64,000 bases of DNA from Daphnia carinata. Lineage: Eukaryota > Arthropoda > Branchiopoda > Diplostraca > Daphniidae. This document shows positions 1 through 11,334 of this stretch, piece after piece. The stretch's first letter is position 1. The number at the start of each line of letters is the position of its first letter. The notes beneath the pieces are model-generated. The model had not been told where the DNA came from. It did no database searches and was given only the letters and a program-made list of their open reading frames with translations. The position numbers and the translations under genes are program-made. The stretch spans positions 6,312,446 to 6,376,445 of the forward strand of contig NC_081338.1 in the NCBI RefSeq assembly GCF_022539665.2, given 5' to 3'.

Positions 1-679
1 AAAAAAAACCGTTGGATCGGAATAACGAAGCGTTGCAAAACAATAATTTTACAAAGATAAAGACCGTGCTTAAAAATCTTTTGAGCAACGTTTTCACCTT
101 TTTCCAAGGATAAAAAAAAAAAAAATTTAGGGTATATATTTTTTCTTAGGAAATCTTAGGGTATGCCCACTATATAGCTATACAAAAATCCTTTTGATTT
201 TCTATCGCAGGACGTGCAAAGTATATTGCAAGGTAAATTTATAATATTGATATTCTATTATTATTTCATGTTTTCATTATCATTTTAATTAAAAAAATTT
301 ACTATTGATAAAAATATAACGATAAAAGTAAAAGTAGAAACGATAAAATTGAAAATAAGTTAAAATAGTATAATAATAAATAAAATTTAAATGAAACATG
401 TCTCCGTTATATCATTTCATTCTTCATAATTTTGTTAGATGGAAAGTTAAATGCACTAATCGGCAACATACATTAACTTTATTCGACGCAATGTAGTTAG
501 CAGATACTTTTAGTCTTTGGCATTTTATGAAAGTTGTTTTCATTGTGTTATATATAGGCTGAAAAAATATTTCAACATGAAGAGCAACATCAACGTTGTA
601 AATAGTTTCTTACGGTCCATCGCAAAAGACCTTTCGGTCGATTTCCGTCAGGTACTGCAAAACAAAGTATATTGAGTTT

Positions 680-1042
680 TGATTTGATAAGACAACATTT
701 TAAACTTTTGTTGTCGAACAGTTATTGCCTGAAATAGATGATCCAGTTTTAGCCGCATTATTTTGGACAACGGCGGGACTGTTAATCTTGGTGATAGTAG
801 TCATCTTCGTCATATGTATGTTGCTCGCTCGTTTAAATTTCAACTCAGAAACTGAAGACAGATGTTTGTAGGTATGAAAAAGAAATTTGTGGCTCGAAAG
901 CAGCAACCTTCGGGTGTCCAAGAGTCACGTCCAACGACCGTAACCGAGATGAACATGTTGATGCCAGCTGACCAACCGATGTTGGGAAGTAATCAAAATC
1001 GCTATGAATCTACAGAAGATATCTTAGAGGAGATTGTGTGAT
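680..1042 (+). pseudogene. Membrane-protein exon remnant (copy 1)
   Basis: Not recognised. The plus strand encodes one hydrophobic segment (ILVIVVIFVICMLLARLNF) followed, in a shifted frame, by a polar tail beginning MKKKFVARKQQ and ending ESTEDILEEIV before a TGA. The second copy at 5170-5541 has the same two frames, but its first frame is longer because copy 1 has an indel near 707-715. A single-pass membrane protein with a cytoplasmic tail is a possible origin. The frame break between the parts and the lack of an upstream exon argue that this is a remnant. Confidence 0.3.
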
Positions 1043-1925
1043 AGTAGCGGAGGAAAAATTGTGGGTGTCAACTTCAGTTAAATGTATCAAAACTGTTCGA
1101 TAACCTGCAATCAATTAGAAATTTTTGTTTGAATCTTGTTTCAAAAGCAAAATAGTAAATTATTAACATACGTTTGTTGCAAACAAAACATCCGGGTGGT
1201 TACAGGGTAACACTTAATGAAGTATCTTTGGCCTGTTAAGTTTTCTGGTTGATAACTGTTTTGCAAACAAAAAGTTTTAGATGGTGCAAGTTGAAAAGGT
1301 AATAATGTGTTTATTTTTTACCCAGGGAAGCAGAGGCCACAATCAACTTCCATTTTGGCATAACTAGGCAGGTCACTAGCAGTCAGTGGTGGGTAACGAT
1401 TAAACATGGGCACACAAGGAATGCAGGTTTCACGCATCAAAAGAACAGTAATAGGACTTGTGCATCTTGGCAATCTGAATCTTTTACGAAATAAACAGTG
1501 GGCGCACTCCGGTGATAAACCTTAATCGGCAACAACTAGATGTCGTGTTCTGTCCCCCTATTCAAGAAGAAAGTCGCAATGATTTTGAATAATTACGTTA
1601 TCTGCTAACGAAATATTTACGCGGTCAGCCTTTACCAGATAGAAGATACAAATAAAACTTTACCTGCGGTTAATTTTAAACCTTTTTTTGAATTAGTAAA
1701 AATTATTCCCGAAGAGCGATGAGCAAGGCACTTGTGAACTGGTAAAGGTTAGTAAGCAAACTATCTGCGCAATAACTGAACGCTGGTCTCATATCTTGTT
1801 AATGATAAGATATTTCTAATCTATTTTATACGCTTATCGTTATTTCAACAGTCGGACCACGGCTCCCCCCCCCCCCTTCCTTCTATGCAAATAGGAGGGC
1901 GCCGTCTCTACTTCTCTACTTTTCG

Positions 1926-2094
1926 AATTTGCCGGTCGGAAGTGTGATGGATGTACGCGTCTGGCCGCCCACGCTCGACTCGGACGACATGGCCAAGAAG
2001 AAGTTGAGAAGTTTCTATCGCGCTCCCGCCACCAAGATGTTGGCCGACTTGGGTTGCAGCGTCTCGACGACCGGCATGTTTGCCGGCATCTAGA
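1926..2094 (+). pseudogene. DIP2 (disco-interacting protein 2) fragment, copy 1
   Basis: The plus strand reads in frame VWPPTLDSDDMAKKK, then APATKMLADLGCSVSTTGMFAG, and ends at a TAG at 2092. The family pattern 'DSDD-x-(P/A)KK-L ... L-x-FSVSTTGM' belongs to the second adenylate-forming (AMP-binding-like) domain of DIP2 proteins. Only about 55 codons are present, with no flanking exons. It sits at the end of the duplicated segment, so it is a captured gene fragment, not a working gene. Copy 2 at 6433 continues much further into DIP2. Confidence 0.65.
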
Positions 2095-2099
2095 TGATG

Positions 2100-4960
2100 C
2101 ATAGATGGGGAAATTTTCGTCCTACATGGTGATTTTTCTCTCTCATAGAGGGTGAAGCTCTTTTTAACGTAGATGGCGTGCAGAATTTGAATTTAAACGA
2201 ATTTTTGGCAGGTTCGTTTAAGTTTTATACTTGTTTAATCAGCTTGGTAGCTGAGCGAAACTAATTGATATCAAATTGCAGAAGAGATAATGAGGTAGCC
2301 TCAGCAGCCACCAGAATCTTAAAGACCCCACGAAATCATGCAAACGAAGTCTTCTAATAAATCGCATTTATCGCTCCTTTATTTATTGTAAAAATAAAAT
2401 GTTGTCAAGGTAATTTTCAAAGAAAGCAAGAGACGACTTAGTAGATCAATCTTATATTTTTTGGTATGATTTAGCTCAATTAGGCAACATCTAGCTTAGA
2501 AAAAAAGGGGAGGGGAGAAAAGAAAAGTATAAAAACCGCCTGAGTCGGTAGCAATCAGACGGAATTCGCGAAGCGCAGCTGCTGGTGGTGTAACTGTATA
2601 GGTAAAGCTAACCTTAAAATTTTATTTTTATGAACTTTAAAATGTTGCCATTGAAATTTAATGTCTTTTAGCTTAGGTGTACTGATTACTTATTGCTCCA
2701 CAACAATTTGTACGGGTTTAGAGAGTAGATAAATGCAGTTTAGTTTAATGGTAGGACTGTTCCATCGATTAAACTTCGTTTTATTCTGTGCAGCTTTGAA
2801 TACCTGGCTGGATGGTAATGGTTACCCTTAATTCTCATGGTAGGTTCGTAATTTACTTTCCAAGTAATTCTTAAACGTGCAAATGTTTATTGAACGTGAA
2901 ATTTCAAGTTTTTGTATTGCATTGGTGCTTGTAAGTTGTTTGCAAGGTCTTAAGATCCAATTGAAGTTCACAAGGCAAGTCAACATGTGGCTGGATGGTT
3001 GTTTGCTTAATGTCTTGTCTTGGAAGTGTGCCGTGCTGAACATCTATTTTTATGGTAATTATGTAATTTATTTTCTAAATGGCTTTTTAGGTATTCACAT
3101 GTGTTTTGAGGATAAGGTAAGGTGTAATTCAATTTGTCTTTATTTGCCTTTGATATTTTACTTTTTGTCACAGCTAAGCCCTCTGTGAGCCACGTGTCTC
3201 TTTGGTGCTAGCATTCCGTTAGCTTGCATGGTGGAGTTGTTGTACACGGCGCATTGCACTGTTAATTACTTGTTTGGTATATGGTTCTCATGGTGGGTAC
3301 ATAAATTACTTTCCAAGTTTTTTTAAACATTCAAGGTCTTGTTGAATGTGATAAATGAAGTATTAATTCATCTGTACTTTTTCTTACACAGCTTCTAATC
3401 TGTGTGGTGATTTGTCTTCAGCTGGTAATGGTGGTGGGTTTCAAGTTCAGGATTTCTTGTATTTCAATTTCTTTCTATACTTCTATTTTTAGTGCAGAAG
3501 TATTTTGGACATCTCATTGACCGAGATTCTGCGAACTGACCATGTTTGTTGGCTTCTAGGCAGGTGCGTGACTGTTACAGTGTAATTGTTTAAGAGGCAT
3601 ATGTGGGGTTCTGTGGGGAGAATGCTTGTATTAATCTTTTCCCTTCCTTTGCTTTTTGTAGCTGAATGTTAATCAGGCTCGTTTGTTGGTTTTGGTGAGA
3701 TTGCTGTGCAATTAAGTCTGGGTGCATGTTTAGTTTAGTTGGTGCCGATTACTATTTTCCTGCTTTTTGCATTTGGTTAGGTGCGGAGATGATTAGAAGG
3801 CAGAGTGATTGCTACTGTTGCTTTCTAAATTGTAGAAAATAGAGTACAGGTTGGGGTTTACTTTACGTTGAAGTAACAATGTCGACGTGACGTGACGAAG
3901 TTCCTTCAAATAAGCACATTGTTTTGAATATCGACGTGGCGTAACGTAATAAAGCACGTGTCAATGGAATCGCTACGCTACGCAGTTGGCTTAATCAGAG
4001 AGAAGGTACATCCTATCGGTCTTTATATTTGCGATTTTTAATCCTTTTTGAATTGGTGAAAGCTATTTCAGACAATGAGCAAGGCACTTGAAAGTTACCA
4101 GATTAACTAGCTGAGCAAGCACAGGGAAGTGATCTGGTGTTTAAAAACGCAGACACAGATATATCCGGATATTCCTTACTCCTTTGAGAACAATTGCCGC
4201 TTCCTAATTTTGTATATGTCCCGCCCTTTGTTACCAGTCGTAACATATGCATATTAAAGTAGTAAATCGTGTTTACTTTTCTTTTCGAGCTTGAACTGCA
4301 GAGTTGTGCAGTGGTAAAACGTAACCAACCTCCCTGCAAATGCATGTGGTTGTGTAAGAGTGTCCTGCCTTTACTGCGTAGGAAATCATATGCAAAAATG
4401 GTTTGGTTTCCTATAAAAGTATCGAAGTAGGCTTTTTAAATTTTCACATGTTTGTTGAGTATGAGGTAAGGTACGAATCTATTTTTGATACACAGATACG
4501 GATATACGATAGGGGAACGGGTTTTACTCTAATTTTTTTGACAAACTTTTACCCTGTCCATCAGCCCTCTGTTATCTGTTATACAATGATATCAGCCCAT
4601 GTGTATCCAGCATGTGTACGTATCTACCTGCCACTATATAAATGGGTGTGTACTAAAACTTTTAAATTGTATTTCGGTGTTCTTTTGCAACAGACATTTT
4701 GGACGGCTTTCGCCAGGAATTGTATAGCAGGTTATGTTGATAGCATGGATATATTGTTCATTTTTTCATTAATCATTTATTTTAAAAATTTACTATTTAT
4801 TGGGGATGGGGAAACTTTCTTTCATTCAAAATAGAATTTGAAACATTAACAGATAAAATTAAAAATCGAAATTATTAGCATGGTAAATTAAACATGCCTG
4901 CGTTTATATCGTTTCTTTCTTAAAAATTTTTTATAGCTGGCAGGCTGAAAATACTGATAG
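2100..4960. other. AT-rich, G/T-skewed noncoding region with degenerate ~220-bp repeats
   Basis: No convincing gene. From about 2600 to 3850 the plus strand is strongly G+T rich. Related sequence starting 'CTCATGGT(A/G)GGT' and containing 'ATTTACTTTCCAAG' recurs near 2834 and 3286. A relative with 'TTCACATGT' and 'GAGGATAAGGTAAGGT' lies near 3047-3130 and again at 4440-4480. The frames at 2877-3188 and 4403-4834 follow these repeats and resemble no protein I know. Confidence 0.4.
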
Positions 4961-6600
4961 GTAGCATACATTAACTTTATTCGACTCCATTTAGTTGGCA
5001 GATACTTTTAGTCTTTGGCATTTTGTGAGAATTGGTTTCTTTGTGTAACAAACAGGCTGGAAAAACATTTCAACATGAAGAGCAACCTCAATGTTGTAAT
5101 CATTTTCATACGGTCCTTCGCAAAAAACCTCTTGGTCGTTTTTAGTCAGGTACTGCAAAACAAAGTATATTGAGTTTTGATTTGATAAGACAACATTTTA
5201 AACTTTTTGTTGGTGAACAGTTATTGCCTGAAACAGATGATCCAGTTTTAGTCGTATTAAGTCGGACAATGGCTGGACTGTTAATCTTGATGATAGTAGT
5301 CATCTTCGTCATATGTATGTTGCTCGCTCGTTTAAATTTCAACTCAGAAACTAAAAACAGATGTTTGTAGGTATGAAAAAGAAATTTGTGGCTCGAAAGC
5401 AGCAACCTTCGGGTGTCCAAGAGTCACGTCCAACGACCGTAACCGAGACGAACATATTGATGCCAGCTGACCAACCGATGTTGGGAAGTAATCAAAATCT
5501 CCATGAATCTACAGAAGATATCTTAGAGGAGATTGTGTGATAGTAGCGGAGGAAAAATTGTGGGTGTCAACTTCAGCCGAATGTATCAAAGCTGTTCGAT
5601 AACCTGCAATCAATTAGAAATTTTTTTTATTGAATCTTGTTTCAAAAGCAAAATAGTAAATGTTAACATACGTTTGTTGCAAAAAAAAAACAACCGGCTG
5701 GTTACAGGGTAACACTTAATGAAGTATCTTTGGCCTGCCAAGTTTTCTGGTTGATAATGGTTGTGCAAACAAAAGTTTTAGATGGTGCAAGTTGAAGAGG
5801 TAATATTGTGTTTATTTTTTACCCAGGGAAGCAGAGGCCACAATCAACTTCCATTTTGGCATAACTAGGTAGGTCACTAGCAGTCAGTGTGGGTAACGAT
5901 TAAGCATGGGCACGTAAGGAATGCAGGTTTCACGCATCGAAAAGAGGCAGTAATAGGACTTGTGCATCTTGGCAATCTGAATCTTATACGACATAAACGG
6001 TGGGCGCACTCCTGTGATAAGCCTTAATCGGCAACAACTGGATGTCGTGTTCTGTCCCCCTATTCAAGAAGAAAATCGCAATGATTTTGATTAATTACGT
6101 TATCTGCCAACGAAATATTTACGCGGTCAGCCTTACCAGATAGAAGATACAAATAAAACTTTACCTGCAGTTAATTTTAATCCTTTTTTTGAATTAGTAA
6201 AAATTATTCCCGAAGAGCGATGAGCAAGGCACTTGTGAATTGGTAAAGGTTAGTAAGCAAACTATCTGCGCAATAACTGAACGCTGGTCTCATATCTTGT
6301 TAATGATAAGATATTTCTAATCTATTTTATACGCTTATCGTTATTTCAACAGTCGGACCACGGCTCCCCCCCCCCCCTTCCTTCTATGCAAATAGGAGGG
6401 CGCCGTCTCTATTTCTCTACTTTTCGAATTTGCCGGTCGGAAGTGTGAAGGATGTACGCGTCTGGCCGCCCACGCTCGACTCGGACGACGTGGCCAAGAA
6501 GAAGTTGAGCAGTTTCCATCGCGCGCCCGCCGCCAAGATGTTGGGCCGACTTGGATTTCAGCGTCTCGACGACGGGCATGTTTGCCGGCATCAAACTGTC
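4730..6600. repeat. Segmental duplication, copy 2
   Basis: Direct repeat of 230-2095, nearly identical for long stretches (for example 5200-5560 against 700-1060, and 6290-6560 against 1790-2060). Differences are scattered substitutions and small indels. Unlike copy 1, it runs directly into about 900 bp more of DIP2 sequence. This copy may therefore be closer to the donor arrangement. Confidence 0.85.
5170..5541 (+). pseudogene. Membrane-protein exon remnant (copy 2)
   Basis: The frame at 5170-5370 encodes 66 residues with one clear membrane segment (GLLILMIVVIFVICMLLA). It ends with TAG at 5368, immediately before an ATG at 5373. From there a second frame runs MKKKFVARKQQ to DILEEIV and stops at about 5541. 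The tail is conserved with copy 1 apart from a few amino-acid changes. Function unknown. It could also be two exons of an unrecognised gene with a non-obvious splice between them. Confidence 0.3.
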
Positions 6601-7478
6601 GTACGCCGCCACCCCGGCCCTCTGCCGGTCCATGAAGCAGGCCTACGAGCTTTACCAATCGAGACACGTTGCACTCTGCCTCAATCCTTATTGCGGACGT
6701 GGCTTCTCGTGGTGCTTGTCCAGCGCCAATTCTGGTCAGCAGTCGCTGTTAATCCCGCCTACTGAAGTCGAAGTTAATCCGGCCGCCTGGCTACCCATCA
6801 TCAGCCAATACGAAGTCAAAAACGCCTTCTGCTCTTATGGTAATTCAAGTCAACTCATTTTTTGTTTTCAATTTTTATTGAAATTGTTTGACCTTTTTTT
6901 CTTTTTAAAACCAACCAGGAGTTATGCACAAAAGGACTGGCCACTTCGGTCAGACTGCTCAAACAGCGCGTCTGAATTTGGCTTGCGTCCGGAAGTGCGT
7001 CGTCGTAGGCGAAGAACGGCCCCGAGTCCATATATTTACGAGCTTTTCTAAACTGTTTTCTAGCCTGGGTTTGTCACCTAGGGCCGGCTCCACTAGCTTT
7101 GGATGTCGCATCAACGTCGCCTATTTCTGTCGATCTGTTTACAGGTATAGGAAAAATGATCGAATCCAAATTTTTCAGTTGAACTTAATCGAAATTTTAA
7201 AAATCAGGGAGCATCGAGCAGTGATCCATCGACTGTTTACGCCAATTTGAGGGCTTTACGTAACGGCAGAGTGACAGTAGTGGAACGCGGAGCACCTCAC
7301 AGTCTGTGTTTGACTGAAGCGGGCAAATTGCTACCCGGTGTGAAAGTCATCATCGACAATCCGGCCACGAAAGGCCAGTGCTGCGATACTCACCTGGGTA
7401 AAAATATGGGTCCACGCTCCTCACAACGCCTCCGGTTATTTCGCTCTTTACGGAGACTACTCATTAACATTCATTAGA
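6433..7478 (+). pseudogene. DIP2 pseudogene (partial, introns retained, frameshifted)
   Basis: Continuous DIP2-like sequence reads VWPPTLDSDDVAKKK, a frame change near 6542 (an extra G compared with copy 1), then DFSVSTTGMFAGIKLSYAA, RHVALCLNPYCG and VEVNPAAWL. After a GT-AG intron at about 6840-6919 it reads ACVRKCVVVGEERPRV and SFSKLFSSLGLSPRA. After a second intron at about 7144-7208 it reads LRALRNGRVTVVERGAPHSL. DIP2 proteins carry adenylate-forming domains and act in axon patterning and lipid homeostasis. A second frameshift at about 7400 (an extra A) moves the frame before VHAPHNASGYFALYGDYS. Codons for 'ELC' after VM are missing, and the rest of the gene is absent. Kept introns show a DNA-level duplication, not a retrocopy. 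Confidence 0.8.
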
Positions 7479-7570
7479 TAACACAATAGGTATTGTGATT
7501 TCTGAATTTCTTCTTCTGACTAACTTCTTGAACATTGGGAGCAGCTGAGTGTATTAAAACTGGATACCTT

Positions 7571-7612
7571 ACCAATAGATGGCTATACCGTTTGATGGGT
7601 CGTCTGCGGTAT
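7571..7612 (+). repeat. Dispersed repeat copy (matches 17,037-17,081)
   Basis: The phrase 'ACCAATAG(A/G)TGGCTATA', then GTTTG and 'CGTCTGCGGTA', occurs here and again at 17,037-17,081 in the same orientation. It interrupts the DIP2 debris and probably belongs to a dispersed element. Confidence 0.45.
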
Positions 7613-7739
7613 AAATCCAAGGTTTACCAAATGTAAGCTGCAGCATATTTCTTATGGCATGTTGTTGTTGGCATGTAATCGAAGTTTTCTAATTTTAGGT
7701 GATGGCATTCGCGCTACATTTTAGCCAAGGCCTACTCTA

Positions 7740-9095
7740 CAATGGGTGGAGAAAGAGAAGATGGATGGAAGAGTGAGCCTACAGCTGAAAAAACACTGAG
7801 AGTGCATTACTATTAAGGTATGCGTTAAAGTAATAGAGTGTGCACATTTTCTAATGGGTAGTACCATCTTGTGTGAATGAATCCTGTATAACAGCAATCC
7901 TTTATAGTTCTGTCACAGCTAAAAGCCTCAAATAATTCTGCTTCTCTTGCTAAAGAACAACTTGTCCTTTACGTTCAGAGTGTTGGTGAAGCTGGGTACT
8001 CAAATGGCCCTAAAGATGTTTTGCTTTGCTGGCATTGCAGGGATGAACATCATACATGGACTCTTTAGGTATGAAAGGAATTTTCTTGAAAAAATTTTGA
8101 ATTTCTGACGAAGCATTTCTCCTCCTTTTTGCCAACCATGTCTAATCTACAAAAAAAAAATTTATCCAATAGGAAAGGATTTTCAGCATGCTGGGAACAC
8201 AACTATCAACAATGCAACATTCTACGGGTGCTATTTTATCATTCAAGAGCCTTATACAATGATTTTCATCTGCAATTTGTATTGCCTTTCCCAAGCTTCT
8301 GTCAGAAGTTGAATCTATGAGTCATGTAAGTCACATGAGCAACAATTGATATGGTTAATGGTGTTGCTTTTCTTTTCTTGGTATAGGCTAATAGTAACAT
8401 TGGATCTGAAAAGACTCTTGGTTGGGGCAAGACATTGAATAAATTGCAATGATTGGATGGATGACATGACATTTCTATACTTCATTCGGATTCCCGAGAC
8501 GGTATTTTATATTTAAAAAATTGAAGTGCATATCTGGGCTCCCTTCCTTTCCGTAGCCCCGTTTCCCCTTGACTCGTAATAAGCCCGTAGGGGGTCATGC
8601 CCCTACTGTACGGTATATATAAAAACAACATATACCGAGGTTTGGAGGGCTCTGGCCGGAAAGGGGACGTGGAGGTCCGCTTAGTCCGATGATGTGTTCA
8701 CGGAGGGCGACGTGGCTACCCACAAATCCGAACTAAAGGTTAATCGCTCCAGTAAAAATGTTCCATATCTTCGGCTCTTCTTCCGGCTTCTCTTAGCCAA
8801 TCACCGGGTAATCTCCCCGGTGGGTCAACAAGGCAGTGTCTCCCCCTGCCTGGGTTGACGGCAACTTTTGAAAGGGTTATTGTGCCTTTTTAAAGTTGCA
8901 AAAGTAATTCTAATGTACAGAGAATTGTCAATAAAATTTTTTTTATAAAAAATTTTTGCAAAATTTGTTTCTTTCATCGCCTGTTACCGCTGTGTTCACA
9001 AATTACGTTTATCATTTTTTTTTATTTAGCAAGCTCAATTCACCTTTATTGTTTTTGCCTTCTTTGATGGTAAGCATTGTTTACATTGGTTTATC
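7740..9095 (+). repeat. Long inverted repeat, left arm
   Basis: About 1.35 kb that recurs, reverse-complemented, at 14,225-15,560. Matching landmarks include the text around 7990-8075, the 'GGATGGATGACATGACATTT' stretch at about 8456, the hairpin-rich block at 8515-8935 and the segment ending in 'GTTTTTGCC' near 9060. No intact gene lies in the arm. The frame at 8129-8320 has no recognisable domain. Confidence 0.8.
8515..8935 (+). repeat. Hairpin-rich repeat, copy 1
   Basis: Three copies occur: this one, 10,050-10,455 (minus) and 14,390-14,800 (minus). The conserved core starts near 'GTGCATATCTGGGCTCCC'. It contains a chain of self-complementary units: GTAGGGG/CCCCTAC, GGTATAT/ATATACC, CACCGGG/CCCGGTG, GTCAAC...GTTGAC enclosing AGGCAG/CTGCCT, and GCAACTTT/AAAGTTGC. 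No coding potential. It could be a transposon end or a structured RNA. Confidence 0.75.
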
Positions 9096-9231
9096 GTTTA
9101 TCTGTAAGTATTCAATTATTATTTACTACACTCATTGAATTCTTCAACTTAGACTCAAGTAACGTGTAACATCTGGATATTTTCTGAAGTAACTTGTATT
9201 AGATTGTTATTTTACTCGTATGGGAACCGAT

Positions 9232-9305
9232 CCTCAGACATTTAGCGTGCAACGCCGATGCTCTAACATTGAGCCACGAGATCTATCTAGATTTTTTATT
9301 ATCGC
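9232..9305 (-). repeat. tRNA-like sequence (degenerate)
   Basis: Read on the minus strand it has an A-box-like 'TGGCTCAATGTTAGAG' and a B-box-like 'GGATCGGTTCCC' at tRNA spacing. The acceptor stem is not maintained, so it is a tRNA-derived repeat and not a working tRNA. Confidence 0.5.
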
Positions 9306-9385
9306 AAATCATATGTTATCGTCTAGACTGTTTGTGCAGTCTTGCACAACTATATCTTTATCTGTCTGTTGGTAAAGCATTTAGC

Positions 9386-9450
9386 CATACCATAGCTCTG
9401 TGGTAGAGCACTTAGCTGCGATTCGTGTTACCCTGGGTTCAAGCCTCTAT
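9386..9450 (+). repeat. tRNA-like sequence (degenerate)
   Basis: A-box-like 'TAGCTCTGTGGTAGAG' at 9393 and B-box-like 'GGGTTCAAGCC' at 9434. The distance fits a tRNA body but the stems do not close well. Confidence 0.5.
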
Positions 9451-9862
9451 TGATGTATAAAAAATGAAGCAGAATAAATGTAGAAGAGAATATTGCAGCA
9501 TTTCATTTCAATTTTATTCTATTTGTAAATGTAAGTCCGTAAGTCACAAAAAAAAGCCAACTTGACATCATATGATTCATGGCTCATTGGTAGAGCATCG
9601 GCGCGTTGTGCCGAACATCCAGGGTTCGATTCCCTAACGCTTGCTGTTACGCTGGGTCAAGCCTCAATTGATGTATAAAAAATGAAGCAGAATAATTGCA
9701 GAAAAGAATATTGCAGCATTACATTTCAATTTTATTCTAAGTGTAAATGTAAGTCCGTAAGTGACAAGAAAAAAGCCAACGTGACATCATATGATTCATG
9801 GCTCATTAGTAGAGCATCGGCGCGGTGTGCCGAATATCCAGGGTTCGTTTCCCTAATGAGTT
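9450..9862 (+). repeat. Two-unit tandem repeat, each with a tRNA-like body
   Basis: Two units of about 205 bp (about 9450-9645 and 9655-9860) share 'GATGTATAAAAAATGAAGCA', 'GCCAAC(T/G)TGACATCATATG' and a tRNA-like body with 'TGGCTCATT(G/A)GTAGAGC' and 'CCAGGGTTCG'. The anticodon-stem region (TCGGC ... GCCGA) can still pair, with a GTT-like loop in unit 1. The acceptor arms do not pair, so I read these as SINE-like units, not tRNA genes. Confidence 0.6.
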
Positions 9863-10049
9863 ATGATTGAAAGGTCAATCAAAACAAATAACGCTCTCAG
9901 GTATTTATCAATAACTAAGGATAATACATACATTGTGGCTCCATGTTTGGATAAAAAAAAACAAGGAAAAAAAGCGCATAGTAATTATAAAATTAAAAAC
10001 ACAACGTTTGCTTTTTTTTGTTAAAAAAAAAATAAATTGTATTGACATT

Positions 10050-10455
10050 ACTCTGCACATATAAATGATTTTGCAACTTTATAAAGGCACAACAGCCCTT
10101 TCAAAAGTTGCCGTCAACCCAGGCAGGGGGAGACACTGCCTTGTTGACCCACCGGGGAGATTACCCGGTGATTGGCTAAGAGAAGCCGGAAAAAGAGCCG
10201 AAGATTTGGAACATTTTATTCCAGGAGCGATTAACCTTTAGTTCGGATTTGTGGGTAGCCACGTCGCCCTCCGTGAACACATCATCGGACTAAGCGGATC
10301 CCCACGTCCCCTTTCCGGCAAGAGCCCTCCAAACCTCGGTATATGTTATTTTTATATATACCGTACAGTAGGGGCATGACCCCCTACGGGCTTATTAGAA
10401 ATTTAGGGGAAACGGGGCCTCAGAAAGAAGGGAGCCCAGATATGCACTTTGATTT
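10050..10455 (-). repeat. Hairpin-rich repeat, copy 2
   Basis: Reverse-complement copy of 8515-8935, about 1.1 kb downstream, so the two face each other as an inverted pair. It is the most diverged of the three (for example AACATTTTATTCCAGGAG in place of AACATTTTTACTGGAG, and a different stretch next to 'GGGGAAACGGGG'). The self-complementary stems are kept. Confidence 0.7.
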
Positions 10456-10984
10456 ATAAAAATATAAATGTTTTACGTTCCGTATATATCAACGGTGAAG
10501 TGACAGTAGCGTTCTTCGAAAATCTTGCATCTCTTTTCGTCTTCTGTTGTTGAAACAGAGAAATATAACGGCTGGACATCTTTTACGGTTAGCTGCAAAA
10601 TTTCATCATGAAACCTGGAATGAAAAAGAAAATTACGATCAAGGTAAAATGTGGCCACCAAAAAGTTGAGAGAATCTTTTAATTGTACTTTACTCTGAAC
10701 GAAACAAATACCGTAACAAGGGAGATCTGGACCATGTTTCCAATGGGAACTTAACTATGCCCTTCACTTTGACATACCATTAGTGAGGGTTGGACCACAA
10801 TATCCATATCCTTTTAATGATACTGATAGTTTTCAATTAAAAAATATCAACCTCCAACAAAGTACGGGCTTGTCACATGGAAGTTTCCTCTCTGTAATTT
10901 AAGATATTTGATTTAATAAACTCGTGATCTCTAAGCCATCAACCAATTACCAAATTGTTCAAGAAGACACCTTCGGCAGATTGA

Positions 10985-11332
10985 CAGTCACTGATAGAAA
11001 ATCAATAATCTTTGCGGCCCCTTCGCTTGCTGAAAAGGCAAAACACTCCTCAAGTAAGAGGACAAGATCCTATCACTGCAACTGAATATTATCAGAGTAA
11101 CTCCAACGAAATATTCCAAAGTGCTTTCAACTTCAGCCAACAGTTCACTAAAGAAAATGTGAACATTCCCTTCGCTATGCAGGGAATGTTGCTGTAACAA
11201 GCAACCAAAGTTGTCTCACAGATTGGATGGGAAAATGGAAAAGGTTTGTCCCTAGATAACCCCACCAACCAGTACTGTGACATCACTGCTAATACAGAGG
11301 AGGAAATTCAAAAGTTATTTAAAATTGAATAA
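10985..11332 (+). pseudogene. Short broken reading frame, unidentified
   Basis: A plus-strand frame runs from 11,012 (MRPLRLLKRQN...) to a TAA at 11,195 and continues in the same frame after the stop (QATKVVSQIGWENGKG to KLFKIE) to a TAA near 11,330. The composition of both halves looks coding, so a single nonsense change in an older frame of about 105 codons is plausible. I recognise no domain. Confidence 0.25.
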
Positions 11333-11334
11333 AT

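Larger units (their letters stand above)
230..2095. repeat. Segmental duplication, copy 1
   Basis: This stretch is closely repeated at 4730-6600, offset about 4.5 kb in the same orientation. Similarity is loose in the AT-rich first 230 bases and high from about 540 onward. The copy includes a short membrane-protein-like reading frame (about 680-1040), long noncoding stretches and a DIP2-derived coding fragment at its 3' end. Copy 1 stops matching a few bases before the stop codon at 2092. A third, decayed piece of the same unit is visible around 4020-4105. Confidence 0.85.

Noticed and set aside
8515-8935. Hammerhead ribozyme of a Penelope-like element
   Set aside because: I looked for the CUGANGA and GAAA core. 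A GATGATG string occurs but not the required core, so no ribozyme call.
9573-9645. Functional tRNA-Asn gene
   Set aside because: The anticodon stem pairs with a GTT loop, but the acceptor stem does not pair and the body is part of a tandem repeat, so a SINE-like unit is more likely.
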